Positions 43,521 through 54,659 of a DNA stretch of 64,000 nt are shown here, piece by piece; position 1 is the stretch's first letter; each line of letters begins with the position of its first letter. Below the pieces are notes generated by a model. The model saw only the letters and a list, made by a program, of their open reading frames with translations. It searched no databases and had not been told where the DNA came from. Source of the stretch: Tetracentron sinense (taxonomy: Eukaryota > Streptophyta > Magnoliopsida > Trochodendrales > Trochodendraceae); NCBI GenBank assembly GCA_015143295.1, contig CM026570.1, positions 6,038,047 through 6,102,046 on the forward strand. Reading direction: 5' to 3'. Made by a program: the position numbers and the translations under genes.

Positions 43521-45475
43521 ATTTTTATATTGGCGGACTGACTTAATAGCCGGATGAGGAAAAAGGCGATTTCCATTTTCGTAGTAGTATTAGCTTCTGC
43601 CTTTTTTTTTGGGAGGGGGGATACACACTGTCACTGGCACAAGAAGGCATGTTGCTTAACAAAGTGGAGAATTTCTCTTCCCTTATCAGTTTAGTAATTT
43701 AAGTAAATATGGAGATTTGATGACTACTACTGGATTTATATTCTTGTTAGTGTTGTTCCATCTCTTATGGCCTTTATAGCAATATGGGATTCTTTTGAAA
43801 AGCATCAAATTAGAGATAAGATGTGAACTAATCGAAATGCTCAGTCATGGCAATTAGCGGTGTTCTCCTTCAGAATATTGACATTGTATAGTAAAAAATA
43901 CTCTGATACAGCACTTAAACTACCATAGATTGTGTGGGTATACCCTGATGTTACCCTAGCGGTTACCTTAGGTCTGATGTGTGTGTTTAGATTACCTCTT
44001 CAACCAAAAGAAATGAAAAAAAAGCTCTCCTTGTTTCATCGCCTTTCCACGGACAATGGTCCGACACCAAATTAAATGATTCTTAGTGTTCCAATATATG
44101 ATTGCATTCACCAAAGATATTGTTGGATTTTAATGATTTAATTTTAGGACTTTAGTTTTTTCTGAAATCTTGTTTTGGTTCCTATATATCTTTAGAAATC
44201 CTTTCAAATTGGTCCCTATTTGTTAAACTAAAAACCCCATTTGTGTAATTCTCTAGGCTTGAAGCTTGGTCTCTGATACGAAAATAAACAGTCCTAAGAG
44301 GTTTAGTCCTACATTGTCTAGCTAGAAGAATTGTGGAAGTACGTTATCACACAAGTATGGAGAGGATAAGTGGAAGCTCTCTCTGTTTGGAGATAAAGTG
44401 ATTTCCAACCGAGTTGAAATATGAATAGGTAATCTAGACCAGAATCTATCACCAAACAGTTAAAAGATTAGGGATGTCCGTGTGTCTGTACAGTTGGGAG
44501 TTGGGACAATGATAGTCCTGTAACCAAACAGGGCACTTGGACAGTCCCGGGGACCCATAACTATGGTTGCCCTAACTGGAGCAGACTATTACTAGAAATC
44601 AGAACTAATACAATTCTAAGTAGGATACATACTCAACAAATAAAGGGATATAAGGTTAACCCTATAACCATACACTACAAAGTGAAATCAAGGGTGTATA
44701 TACTTAGAGCATGTATCTAAACAAAATAGGTTAGGTACAACGGCAACCCTCTTCTATCAAGCAATTTGAAGCTTGCAAGGATGGACCGATCGAAGTGAGT
44801 ATTTCAATTTAAGTTGAATCCGAAGCTAGTGTTGCCATATCCCTTGCATATGAGAGGATTCGACTATATTCAAGAAAGACTTCATAATGCACCTCTTAGC
44901 TGAGAAATTAACGCAAATACATGTACTCTAATTATAGTAGTATAAAATCAGTTTAGCAAAAATTAAAGGACAATTGACTAAATAACTTCCAATTTTGAGT
45001 TTAAGGCACCAAAAGATATGATTCGTGATAGACTAGAATATCACGAACATGAATATTAAAGCACCAACAGACAACAGATATGGCTCTTGATAGACTAGAA
45101 TACCATGAACAACATGATTCTTGTTGTACGTAGAAAGAAAGCCTTTAACACTATCATTCATTACAAAGAAAGCCTTTAACACCATCATTCACTACAAAGA
45201 AAGCCTAATTTGGAAATTCAAATTTGGATATTCGAAGTAGATTTTGCAAGCAGCCTTGCTCCATCTCAACCAACCATCTACCATGCCTAAGGGAGAAAAA
45301 ACAGAGTTGTACTTGAATCTTTTTATGGCCTCTTTTATTCCTCCATATCCAAAAAGAAGAAAAGGCTTCTAATTTTTTTATGCCACTGTAAGAGCTCCAA
45401 GGAAAAGAATGCTAGACAATTTCTCCACAACACACACACTTGACATATCTATTCTCCTCATCTTTATATAGAGAA
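43521..45475. other. Intergenic DNA with duplicated 3'-flank block
   Basis: 44160-45430 is a direct-orientation copy of 8430-9840 (GAAGCTCTCTCTGTTTGGAG, CTATCACCAAACAGTTAAA, AAAGGCTTCTAATTT). In unit 1 this block leads into a minus-strand GRX; here none follows. 43521-44160 shows nothing recognisable. Confidence 0.5.
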
Positions 45476-45600
45476 GTTGGGGAGTGCTAAACCCACTCCC
45501 CCTCCTACACTCTCCCCTCTTAGGGGTAAGATGACAAGGATCCTTGTCATCTTGCGCCCCCAAAATGGTAGAGTGGGGCTAGCAAAATCCATAGATGTTT
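45476..45600. mobile_element. Short inverted repeat, MITE-like
   Basis: GGGGAGTGCTAAACCCACTC at left and TAGAGTGGGGCTAGCAAA at right are inverted; the centre is a palindrome around AAGATGACAAGGATCCTTGTC split between 45525 and 45555. About 120 bp. Confidence 0.45.
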
Positions 45601-45639
45601 GTTGTTTGTTCATGTATCATGTTACCATGATGCAGAGAT

Positions 45640-46100
45640 GTGCTGAAAATGGCTCGGTTTGAGAAGGGAGCGATCGATCGGCCATAGAGTGGGCCGATCG
45701 ATCGGTGAAAGCTACGATCGATCGGCCACTCTTGGCCGATTGATCGGTTGACAGTGTTTTAGTCTTCCGATTTTTCTCTTTATGTTTCTAACATTGGGGG
45801 TATAAAAGGATCCTTATACCTTGGGTTTAGATATGCTTGGTTTATGCTTTGAGAATACTTGTAAGCTTGAGAGCTTTGTAAAGGGAGGCCATTAGAGAGT
45901 GAGAGAACTCTTGTAACTCCATATTGATTCTCATAGTGAAAGCTCCGATCATCATCACCCATGGACGTAGGCATTAAGGCCGAACCACGTATATCTTGTC
46001 TTATGTGATTGCATTCTTATTTGGTATTTATTCGTATATTGTTTGGTTGCTTTCTTCTTGTTCTATATAGATCCAATTAGTATTTTTCCGCAACAAGATG
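45640..46100 (+). mobile_element. Copia-like LTR with GATCGATC hairpins
   Basis: 45667-45750 carries two adjacent hairpins with GATCGATCGGCC stems. A TATA-like GGTATAAAAGGA is at about 45798-45809. The R-U5-like signature ATGGACGTAGGCATTAAGG followed by CCGAACCACGTATATCTTG is at 45961-46000. No second LTR or internal domain lies next to it, so it is a solo LTR or fragment; the exact ends are unknown. Confidence 0.6.
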
Positions 46101-47100
46101 CCCTATGCATGATTGTGGGTGCCAATGAATGGCATATCTTTGCATAACTCGGTGTTCCCGAGTTCGCGAAGCCATCGATTGCAGAGGTGCAATAAATGAC
46201 TAGTGCACTTTGTGGTTAGCTAGCTCAAAACAGGTATCATGTAGTTGCTAAAATACTCATTCCCCAACATGAACATGTAAATTACCTTGTACTTGCCTTC
46301 TAACATATTTGAATGACTGTAACCATTCGACTCATCGTGTGATTTTGCACAGTTAGAGAGATGAAAACTGAACCATAAAATTACATGCACGTGTGGGCAT
46401 TCGCGAGAACATCCACACGTGTGAGACTGCCACCGGATTCTCCGATTGTGTAGTGTGAGACAACCATATATTGATGGAGTCCCATGTGCCCGTTTGAGAG
46501 AAGAAAATCAATGGGGCAAGTTGGTGAGTGTGACACCGAGAATCGGATACCACTGAGCTATCTCCTCATTAGATTGCAATCTTTGTAGATGGAGAATTCA
46601 AAGAAGAAGATGGTGAGAACCTGGAAGAAACTGACCATTCATTGAGAATTTTCTTCTTTTTCTATATCAGGGCAGAGGGTATTCCCCGTATATTGAATGG
46701 AAACAAACGTTCATAAGCCTATACACATTCAAACGTTACAATTGGATCGGTCCCAAAAACTGATTTGATGACCACAAAACTGGTTCAATCGCATCGATCA
46801 CACTATTTTCAAGAATCACGCGATCTAGAAAAAATTAAAGAAAAAAAGTCGGTGTATTCTACAGTTAACAGTCACCCAATTAGATTAATGTACATATATA
46901 GTATCTAGTAAATGTGGTCCATCGAATCATGGTTCTCCACAGTGTGCGCGGTATGGGGGCTAGACTGTCCATGTTCAAGAAACAAAAAAGTATTTGTGCA
47001 ACTTGCTGTTCTGTGTGATGGAACATCAGAATCTCTATCATGCAAAAGTATATGGGGGTAGTTTGGGCATCCAACTACAGAAAGCAGTCAAACCTCACCA
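46101..47100. other. Intergenic DNA upstream of GRX copy 6
   Basis: No gene is seen; the frames at 46353-46553 and 46880-47074 lack family features. The last 150 bp are presumably promoter. Confidence 0.4.
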
Positions 47101-47106
47101 GCTGTC

Positions 47107-47115
47107 TCTATAAAT
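47107..47115 (+). promoter_or_regulatory. TATA box of GRX copy 6
   Basis: TCTATAAAT matches the core placement seen in other GRX promoters and lies about 300 bp before the GRX start. The first ATG of the long open frame (47114-47116) overlaps this box, so it cannot be in the transcript made from it. Confidence 0.6.
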
Positions 47116-47413
47116 GAGTTATGAGACTTCAAACTCATTACAACTTGAAGCTTCAAACTCAGTTTTCTCTTTAGCTAGCCAACTTCCATTCTCATATTTC
47201 CAACCAAATATCAGAAATTCCTCAACTATCGGATCGCAATTCAGCTTCAAATTCGATCCGATAGGTTTCGAGGTTTCATTTAAATTTCAAGATTACCCAC
47301 CAACTTCTTTCTCTAGTTTTAGAGATCTTAGTTTTGTTACATTAGTAACCAGATTTTTCAATAAGCATTTTGCTTATATTGAGGAGATCTTCTCAGGTTA
47401 CTGTCAATTCGAT

Positions 47414-47713
47414 ATGGATAAAGTGATGAGATTGGCCTCAGAGAAGGGGGTGGTGATCTTCAGTAATAGCTCATGTTGCATGTGCTACGCCGTCAAGATT
47501 CTGTTCCACGAACTTGGGGTGAACCCCCTGTTTCACTATATCGACCAGAACCCTGAAGGAAGGGAGATGGAGAAGGCACTTGTGAGGATGGGTTGTAGCA
47601 CGCCTGTACCAGCCGTGTTCATTGATGGGAAATTGATTGGATCAACTAACGAAGTCATGTCCCTCCACCTTAGCGGCTCTCTAGTTCCAATGCTCAAACC
47701 ATATCAGCTTTAA
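47414..47713 (+). CDS. CC-type glutaredoxin, copy 6, altered C-terminus
   Basis: A 99-residue protein from the Met at 47414, beginning MDKVMRLASEKGVVIFSNSS, with active site CCMC at residues 21-24 followed by Tyr where most copies have His. PVP and DG replace AVP and GG at the glutathione site. It ends MLKPYQL, lacking the terminal AGAIWL and therefore the Trp-containing ALWL-like motif that family members use for TGA and co-repressor contacts. The frame is open for another 100 codons upstream to 47114. That part has no family similarity, and its ATG overlaps the TATA box, so I treat it as leader. It probably makes a soluble glutaredoxin with altered partner binding. No introns are needed. 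Confidence 0.88.
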   Translation: MDKVMRLASEKGVVIFSNSSCCMCYAVKILFHELGVNPLFHYIDQNPEGREMEKALVRMGCSTPVPAVFIDGKLIGSTNEVMSLHLSGSLVPMLKPYQL

Positions 47714-48116
47714 TATGATTGCTAGCTCTCTGATACCATGTTAGAATAATAAGCTTGGCATTCTAGCCACTAGGCACTTCTATTGTACTACATAACTTTT
47801 GATTAGCTTCTGCATGTTTCAACTCTTTTTTAGTTAATGAAGGTAGTTTTATCTAGTTTATGTCTCCTTGTGTTCCATACAAATTAGACCTCGGTGAACA
47901 ATAAGTAATTTTCATTGTAACTGAAAATATACAAATTACTAGTTCACCATGGAATCCAACCATCACATGGCAAACCTCTAACTTAGTAGGATGTTATGTA
48001 ATGCATGGGCTCTCCTTAGACAATTTTTTAGCTCTATGCTACTATACAAAATCTGCAAATACACCAAAGTTCTTACTAAATAACATGAAAGCTGAAGCAA
48101 TATCACCTTCATTATT
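47714..48116. other. 3' flank of GRX copy 6
   Basis: AT-rich; nothing recognised beyond a likely 3' untranslated region. Confidence 0.4.
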
Positions 48117-48271
48117 GTAAGAGTCTTTTTGTAGGATTGAATGACTCCTCGGCGTTGTAATCACAATCATAATCAACAGCCCATATGAACTCATGAGCTG
48201 ATTTTGGTGGGTACCCAATGTACCAATCTTGGCATCCTAATTGCAACTGCAGAAGGCCGATGAACGGTGTC
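48117..48271 (-). pseudogene. Coding-like fragment, unknown protein
   Basis: On the minus strand a frame of about 50 codons follows an acceptor-like TTACAG and reads TPFIGLLQLQLG, then CQDWYIGYPPKSAHEF and IWAVDYDCDYNAEES, ending NPTKRLLQ and a stop. Its composition (W, Y, C and acidic residues, no low complexity) is unlike the surrounding chance frames. No start codon or other exon is visible. It may be a captured exon or a remnant of a lost gene. I do not recognise the family. Confidence 0.35.
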
Positions 48272-50481
48272 TGTAACCATTATATCTTTCATTTCCTAAA
48301 GCATACAGATTTTGCTAAATAGATTTTTGCCTGTATTGATCCAAACAACTGTTGTAAAAATTAGAGATTATTGATCATGCTAACATATATGAAAATGAAA
48401 CTTATATGAAAATGAAACTTAAAGATTGCATATAAAACAAAAGCATTTTGTTAATATCAATTTAACAAAATCCTGAAAAATATAAGAAGTAGAGAAACTT
48501 ATCGATTAGAATTTCGACTGAGGCACGATACTAAAATCGATGTCCTTAAGACCGACTTCACCCCCTTGGAGTATCTCCCTTGATGCAACCGGGTTTTGGC
48601 TGCCGATCTCCAGGATTCAACTGTTGCGGTCTAATAGCGTGCACTTGCAAATTAGACTCACTAATGAACTTCTGATATAATACCCAACTCAAGAAAATTC
48701 AACTCAAAATATAAAAGATAAAGATGAAAAGACTCAACTCTTTTTCTCCACAAAAACCTTTAAAAAAATGCCTTATTTATAATAGATTTCTCCCATGATG
48801 ATAATGAGTATTAGTAACTCATATTAACAACCTACTAAATGAAATAGGTTACACAAAATAAAAGTCATTTAAAATACAAAACGGTTACAAAATTAAGGCT
48901 TTAAAATGCCATTAAAATTTGTATCACGAATTTAAAAATAAATCCAACAACAACTTCTGATGGCAATTTTGTGTTCCTCCATATCCAAAAAGCCAAAAGG
49001 AAAATTCTCAACTTTTCTAGTATGTGGTGGAATCAATTCCACTTTATCTTAGAAAAATAAAGATGTAACTTTCCTTCCACAGACCTAGATGTTGTCCCTA
49101 TTCGATATATGTGTCTTCACTCGTAGATGTCAGCAGGTTCATGTATACAAAACTGTCAAGTTGAGTAACTCGGCGAGTCGGGAGTTGACTCGGCCATAGA
49201 TACTTAGTTGATTAGAATAAATATAAGGTAGTATGAACAAAAATTATATTTTTCCATGGGTAAACCTAAAAATGAAAGAAAAAAAAAATGTAACATGAAG
49301 AAAAGTTTGGAAAGTGAATCAACTCGACTGAGTTTTCTGAGTAACTCAATGAAATTATCGTGTCAAAACCTAGTTATAAGGGACCGAGTTACTATGCCTG
49401 TCCACCAGATATCCTGCTAAGCCAAGTGACTCAACTGGTTTCCACAGTTCTTCACAACATACACAAAGACTAGGAGTTGTTCGGCTGCAGTGATAACTCT
49501 ATTCATATTGCAAGATTTTACCCTTTCCAGGGATACGGATGTTTTCTATGAAAACAAAGCTCACAAGTCACAATGAGTCAATCACATTGTAGTTACTCTA
49601 TCAGAATACATATACAACTGCGACCAAACACCCCCTTTGTGGCCAGAGACTTCAACAGTAACTTGAAGTGCTTGCAGTTTCTAATATATGATTGGTATTC
49701 ACATGGGTGTGTAGATATATGTTACAGTACTACATATATACTCTCTTTCATGCCTACACTAGCTATATAAAACAGGCCCCCGGAGGTTAGGAGGTCTGGA
49801 CAATCTTCCTACATACAGAGTACAAACATAAAAGGGAATTGGTCCCACACCAATTCATGTGATACACCTTCTAGGTCTCTTATCCCCGACATCGAATTAA
49901 GCATATGGTCTTAACCATCTGAACTATCGTTTTCTTTTCGCTATGTGAATTAGATACCCCCTCACTAACATCACTTTTTGAGGGAAAATCCTCAATATGT
50001 AACACGCGTGTATGTGCTTGAGCATCAATGGTGATGACTGGATTCTTTTCAATCGTGTAAACGACAAGCGTATGTGAATAGAAAACCTCGTGAATCTGTG
50101 CAGAATAGAAAGTAACATCAAATGTAGGTGGGTGCTGACACACTGAGAATCTAACAACACGAAAACTTATCTCCTTCATGAATCATTCACCATCAATCTT
50201 AGTCCAAATTTGCAGTAGATAAGATGGTGATGAGGAAGGTTATTGGTATTTTCTTTCTCTTAAGGAACAATTACAGACCAATCTGTACTATCTTGTACCA
50301 GTACCTCATCCACCAACATGACCTATGATCTGTGCTCAAACTGCACCTTTAGCTTATTGTTATGTTTATGTCTTGCATTCGGGTTGATCGTCAGTTTAGA
50401 CTGAACACCAGACTCAACTCCCCGAAATTTTTGGGGCTATCGGAATGGCAAATTCAAAATTTTATGTTTTTGTACTAATGT
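48272..50481. other. Intergenic DNA, no gene called
   Basis: The frames at 49573-49770, 49880-50179 and 49924-50160 show no recognisable domains. Nothing structured was found. Confidence 0.35.
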
Positions 50482-50489
50482 ATAATAGC

Positions 50490-51104
50490 CTAGGAAGCAC
50501 GGATACGGATACGGATACGGGATACGGGTACGATACGATACGGATACGGCGATACGGCAAAACCTAAAAAAAAGGATACGGGTACGGCCAGGATACGTCT
50601 GTAATTTTTTTTATAAATAATAATAATAATATATTTTATATTATAATTACAAAATAACCATTGGTTCAGTTCTGTTTATGTATAAAAAAGATCATGTCCA
50701 TGCAAAAGCAAAAGAAATAGGGTCATCTCATCATCCATTAAGCAAAAAAGAAAGTCATCCTATCATCCACTAAGCAAAATATAAAGAAGATCATGTCCAT
50801 GCAAAAACAAAAGAAATAGGGTCACACCCTTGGGTCTCCCAAAATTTTTTTTTTAAAAAAAAAAGGGTCACACCCTTGGGTCTCCAAAAAAAATTTTTAA
50901 AAAAATAAAATTCCTGTATCTTGGCCGTATCCCGAAGTATCCTGGCGTATCGGAGCCGTATCCTAAATTAAAAAATTATTTTTAATTAATGGGATACGTT
51001 TCAGCCCTATCCCGTACGTATCCGGCCGAATCCGAGCCATATCCGTATCCGATACGTATCGGATACGGGTATGAGAGGGTATTTGAAGTATCCATGCTTT
51101 CTAG
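50490..51104. mobile_element. hAT-like non-autonomous element with GGATACGG arrays
   Basis: A 615-bp element flanked by perfect 8-bp repeats ATAATAGC at 50482-50489 and 51105-51112. Terminal inverted repeats CTAGGAAGCACGGATAC at left and, in reverse complement, CTAGAAAGCATGGATAC at right. The subterminal regions are packed with GGATACGG-type motifs in one orientation at the left and the opposite at the right. An 8-bp duplication and dense subterminal motifs fit hAT elements. No transposase is present. Internal duplications (GTCACACCCTTGGGTCTCC at 50821 and 50867) are also seen. Confidence 0.8.
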
Positions 51105-51117
51105 ATAATAGCATTTA

Positions 51118-51340
51118 CGCTGAGGTTTTTCATTGAGTGAAAACAGAAAAGTGATGAGAGATTGTAACCCGGTTTTCACAAGAAATAGTGTAACCCGGTT
51201 TTCACAAGAAATAGTGAACAGATCTCTCGTTCGCCATGGAAGTAGGCATCTTGTTGAACCACATAATTTGGTGTGCTTTAGTTTTCTTTTATTGCATTGT
51301 TTTTTCTACACTTGTATTCTTTACATTTTAATTTGACATT
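51118..51340 (+). mobile_element. Copia LTR end with 26-bp tandem duplication
   Basis: TGTAACCCGGTTTTCACAAG occurs at 51163 and again at 51189 (period 26). The R-U5-like signature ATGGAAGTAGGCATCTTGTT followed by GAACCACATAATTTGGTGTG lies at 51236-51275. An LTR fragment; ends unknown. Confidence 0.45.
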
Positions 51341-51674
51341 CCTTCTCCAACTAGCTCAATACCAAAAAAAAGCATTCATGCTCAAATGCATACATGATCA
51401 AGTCCACAAATGAATTGGTATGCATTTCACATCGTGATAGATATATGAATGAATAATGGTCTATATGAAAGCAATGTGTGATCTGTAATTCTAATAATTG
51501 CTCATTAGATGTATATATATATATATATATAAAGGAAAATAATCACATCCTTGCTGTGCTGGTGGAGCGAAGAAAGGCGTCTCATTCCCCATTTTCTCTC
51601 CATTTGTCCCCTTTTTAGCCCCTTTTAACTGTGGTTAAGATTTACTAACCCTTAGGGTTAAAGCTAGCCTCAAA
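51341..51674. other. Intergenic DNA
   Basis: A TA dinucleotide run lies near 51510-51530; 51600-51660 is a fragment of the CCTTTTAACTGTGGTTAAG MITE family. No gene. Confidence 0.45.
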
Positions 51675-52357
51675 CCTAATAGAAAATAGATTTATTGAGA
51701 ATAACTTGAATGATTACAATGACCTTTAATAGGGTTTATATAGAGATCTTGTGTATCTCATAGATATTACATCATTATTTCTTTAATATAATATTTCCCT
51801 AATACTCCCTCTTAAACACATGAGGATCGAGATCTTCATGTGTTTGCCACAAGTTGAGTACTCTTCATCTTTGATCTTCTTTGATAATTTGTTGACGAAT
51901 AATTCTGTGCTTGGTGGTAACCGCTAGTTTGTGAAGTCCATCTCTATCACATCCCGCTCATTCTTGAATCTGTCAGAGCTGGTGGCCCACTAGATTAGGC
52001 TGTCATGATCTTCTCTCAAAGCACATGAAGTATGACTGACGATTAGAATAAAAAATTCTCGTTGGAGAAGTTTTCAATAAATGAACAAAAAATAAAAAAA
52101 TGAGAGACCGTGAGGAATGAGTATGAGAACTAAGGTTGTAAAGGTATAGAAGATGATAAAAAATAGATTTATTGAGAATAACTTGAATGATTATAATTAC
52201 ATCTAATAAGGTTCATACAGAGATTACATTGACCTCAAGATAGAAACCTAAGCTAATCAAATCATTGATTGATGCTAATTCAATATTATCTATGAGATCT
52301 TGTGTATCTCATAGATATTATATCCTTATTTTCCTAACATAATATTTTCCTAATAAA
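51675..52357 (-). mobile_element. TRIM retrotransposon, minus orientation
   Basis: Direct repeats at about 51675-51803 and 52155-52357 share AATAGATTTATTGAGAATAA, CTTGTGTATCTCATAGATAT and TAATATTTTCCTAATA-like ends. On the minus strand a purine tract AAGAGGGAG (near 51804-51812) precedes the 3' LTR. The internal part is about 350 bp and matches, inverted, the internal part of 54660-55355 (GACTTCACAAACTAGCG). No protein is encoded. Confidence 0.7.
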
Positions 52358-52805
52358 ACCATCATTTTTAAGGGATAATTAATCACAGGATTTAAAACTT
52401 ATTAACTATAGTTCAAGGACAGTTAAAAGTAGCAAGGAGCAATAGTCCGATCCTCACCAAAGAAGAGGATTATTGCTCATACCTAAAATAAAATAGAAAA
52501 GGGAGTGTTTGTTGATATTGGTATCATAGATTACCTATTTCCATAGCATGAATGGATAAGAATGGTACTACAATGGAGGAGATTGATCGGTTGAGGATGA
52601 TCACGTGGATACCATAATGTGAGTTCATTTGGCGTGTGTAACATGGCACACAAATCCTATGTGCCCCATTGATTTGAGTGCCACACATACAAATAATGGA
52701 TATATTGGTAAAAGCACACAAAATAAATTTAACAAAACTTGTGTTTTTACCAACATGCCCTATCTAAGTGTGCCACGTTTGGGTGTATGGTTTAAGATTA
52801 GCTAT
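52358..52805. other. Intergenic DNA
   Basis: No recognised gene or repeat; the two frames at 52524-52817 overlap on opposite strands and are not supported. Confidence 0.35.
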
Positions 52806-52814
52806 GAACACAGT

Positions 52815-53862
52815 TAGGGCGGAGCCAGGATTTTCTAGTAGTGGGGGCACACAGTGGTTAATTGAAAACGTGATAGTAATTGTTGATAAATTTGTGGAGA
52901 ATTATTAGGTGAGAATGGAATATTCTGGGTCTAGGGGTTTGGGGGGCGTAGTCCCCAAATTTTTTTTTTTGATGGCTAAGTTCTTGAGTCATTTCATTCA
53001 TACATTTCAATCTTACATATCTTACGGGTATTGTTTCTCCTTGTTTATGAGACAACTGTCCCCTTGCTCTGTAGATATGCCCGTTAAATAATTAAATAAT
53101 ATAACATAATTATTTAGGATTCAATTGTCCATGATTATGTACAATTAAATAACTAATCAACTTAGTATCAAAAGATATCTTTTTAAAGTTCGGGATCGAG
53201 TTTTGATCATAGTCAATTGCGATTAAACTCGGGAGATTTCAATCACACCCACATATCAACACGTGTCTCTTTTAACCCTAGTTAACTATGGTTAAGATTC
53301 ACTAATCCATAGGGTTCAACAATCTTAACCTTGGTTTTTAGAAAAATATTAATCTACCAACTTCGATTCCCACCCTGTTGTGAGTACAATCCCAAAGCTC
53401 AGTCCATTCCTAAAGATCGAATCATAGCCGGGATTGAACTTGGGGAGAGTTCAAGTGTACCTATAGGTCAACACATGTCCCTTTTAACCCTATTAACTAT
53501 AGTTAAGATTCACTAACCCTTAGGGTTCAATAATCTAACCTTGGTTTTTAGAAAAAAATATTTTAAAGATTTTTAAATCTAGTTAAGAATTTTTAACCCT
53601 TAGGGTTAATTTTTTTTTCTAAAAACCAAGGTTAGATTGTTGAAACCTAAGGGTTAATGAATCTTAACCATAGTTAATGGGTGAATCTTAACCATAGTTA
53701 ATGGGAGTTAACATGGACACGTGTTGTCTTGTGGGTGCGATTGAAATCTCCCCGAGTTCAATCGCAATTGGCAGTGATTCGATCCCCCATGGCTATTTAT
53801 AAAAAAAATCAATTTTTACAAAATGTCAGTAGGGGCACATGCCCCCACCTAGCTCCGCCCTG
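52815..53862. mobile_element. 1.05 kb element with GGGCGGAGC ends and 9-bp flanking repeat
   Basis: Flanked by GAACACAGT at 52806-52814 and 53863-53871. Inverted ends TAGGGCGGAGCCAGG and, in reverse complement, CAGGGCGGAGCTAGG. The YAGGG start fits hAT, for which an 8-bp duplication AACACAGT would be expected; the extra matching G leaves Mutator-like possible. No transposase was found. It contains nested MITE fragments with GGTTAAGATTCACTAA (53280-53340, 53470-53760), partly in inverted pairs. It inserted into the left end of a small MITE (remaining part 53869-54015). Confidence 0.75.
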
Positions 53863-53868
53863 GAACAC

Positions 53869-54015
53869 AGTCAACCGGAGCAATCCAAAAATTGCATTGG
53901 GAAGTGGTAGTTTGGTAATTATGAACACGAAGAAGAGTATTTTTTTTAATAGTAATTTTTTTGAATAAATACCTCTTCCCAATGTAATTTTTGGGTTGCT
54001 CTAGTTGACTGTTCA
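53869..54015. mobile_element. Small MITE split by the preceding element
   Basis: GTCAACCGGAGCAATCC and, inverted at right, GTCAACTAGAGCAACCC, with arms continuing through AAAAATTGCATTGGGAAG and its counterpart CTTCCCAATGTAATTTTT. The short centre is AT-rich. Confidence 0.65.
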
Positions 54016-54074
54016 ACCGGAGCTCCTGTTGATGGTTATTCTCATAAGGTTTTTTTATCACTCCAATCACTCAG

Positions 54075-54300
54075 CAAATTTCCAAAGAGAGCGAACTCTG
54101 TAATTGTTTTGTTTGATTTTGCATTTGAGTATAGTGAAACTTGTGTGGTTTCATGGAAGTTGGTATCACTGAGCGAACCACATGAATTGTGTGTATTTTT
54201 TTTGCATCTTATTTTTCTATTTTCTGTTTTTCGTCTTTAGTTTATTGTTGTAGGTCGTTGCCCGTGCTCCCAACATATGCATGCATGAATACTAGTCCAT
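54075..54300 (+). mobile_element. Copia LTR fragment
   Basis: ATGGAAGTTGGTATCACTGA followed by GCGAACCACATGAATTGTGT at 54153-54192 is the same R-U5-like pattern as at 45961 and 51236. Confidence 0.45.
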
Positions 54301-54659
54301 ATAGATCCGTGCAACCAAACAGGCCATGGCATTTTTCGGTTGTGGAGTTATTTGCCGATCTTCGAGGATCTTAACCACATGTATTAGAAAGTAATTAAGA
54401 TATTTATAAGTTCTAAAATTCATAAGAATTACATGCCTATCAAGCAAACGTGGGATCGGATGATTCGAGAGTGGTCATGATGGTGTTCTATATATCCTTT
54501 GTCTGAGTTTCCCTTTCCAGGGGCAAATCATTGTCTTCATCTCGGCTTGCCCATGTTAAGCTTCGAGTCAGTGATGAATATCCTCTTTCAGCCTCTTATG
54601 TGTTTTTATTAGAGAATATCTTATTGTAATAAAATGAATGAGATACATTGTATTATTAT
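54301..54659. other. Intergenic DNA
   Basis: Nothing recognised. Confidence 0.35.

Noticed and set aside
47114..47413. N-terminal 100-residue extension of GRX copy 6
   Set aside because: The ATG overlaps the TATA box and the extension has no similarity to CC-type GRX proteins; treated as leader.
50461..51112. GGATACGG arrays as telomere-like or CRISPR-like repeats
   Set aside because: The motif orientation flips between the two ends and the whole unit has inverted termini and an 8-bp target duplication, which identify a transposon.
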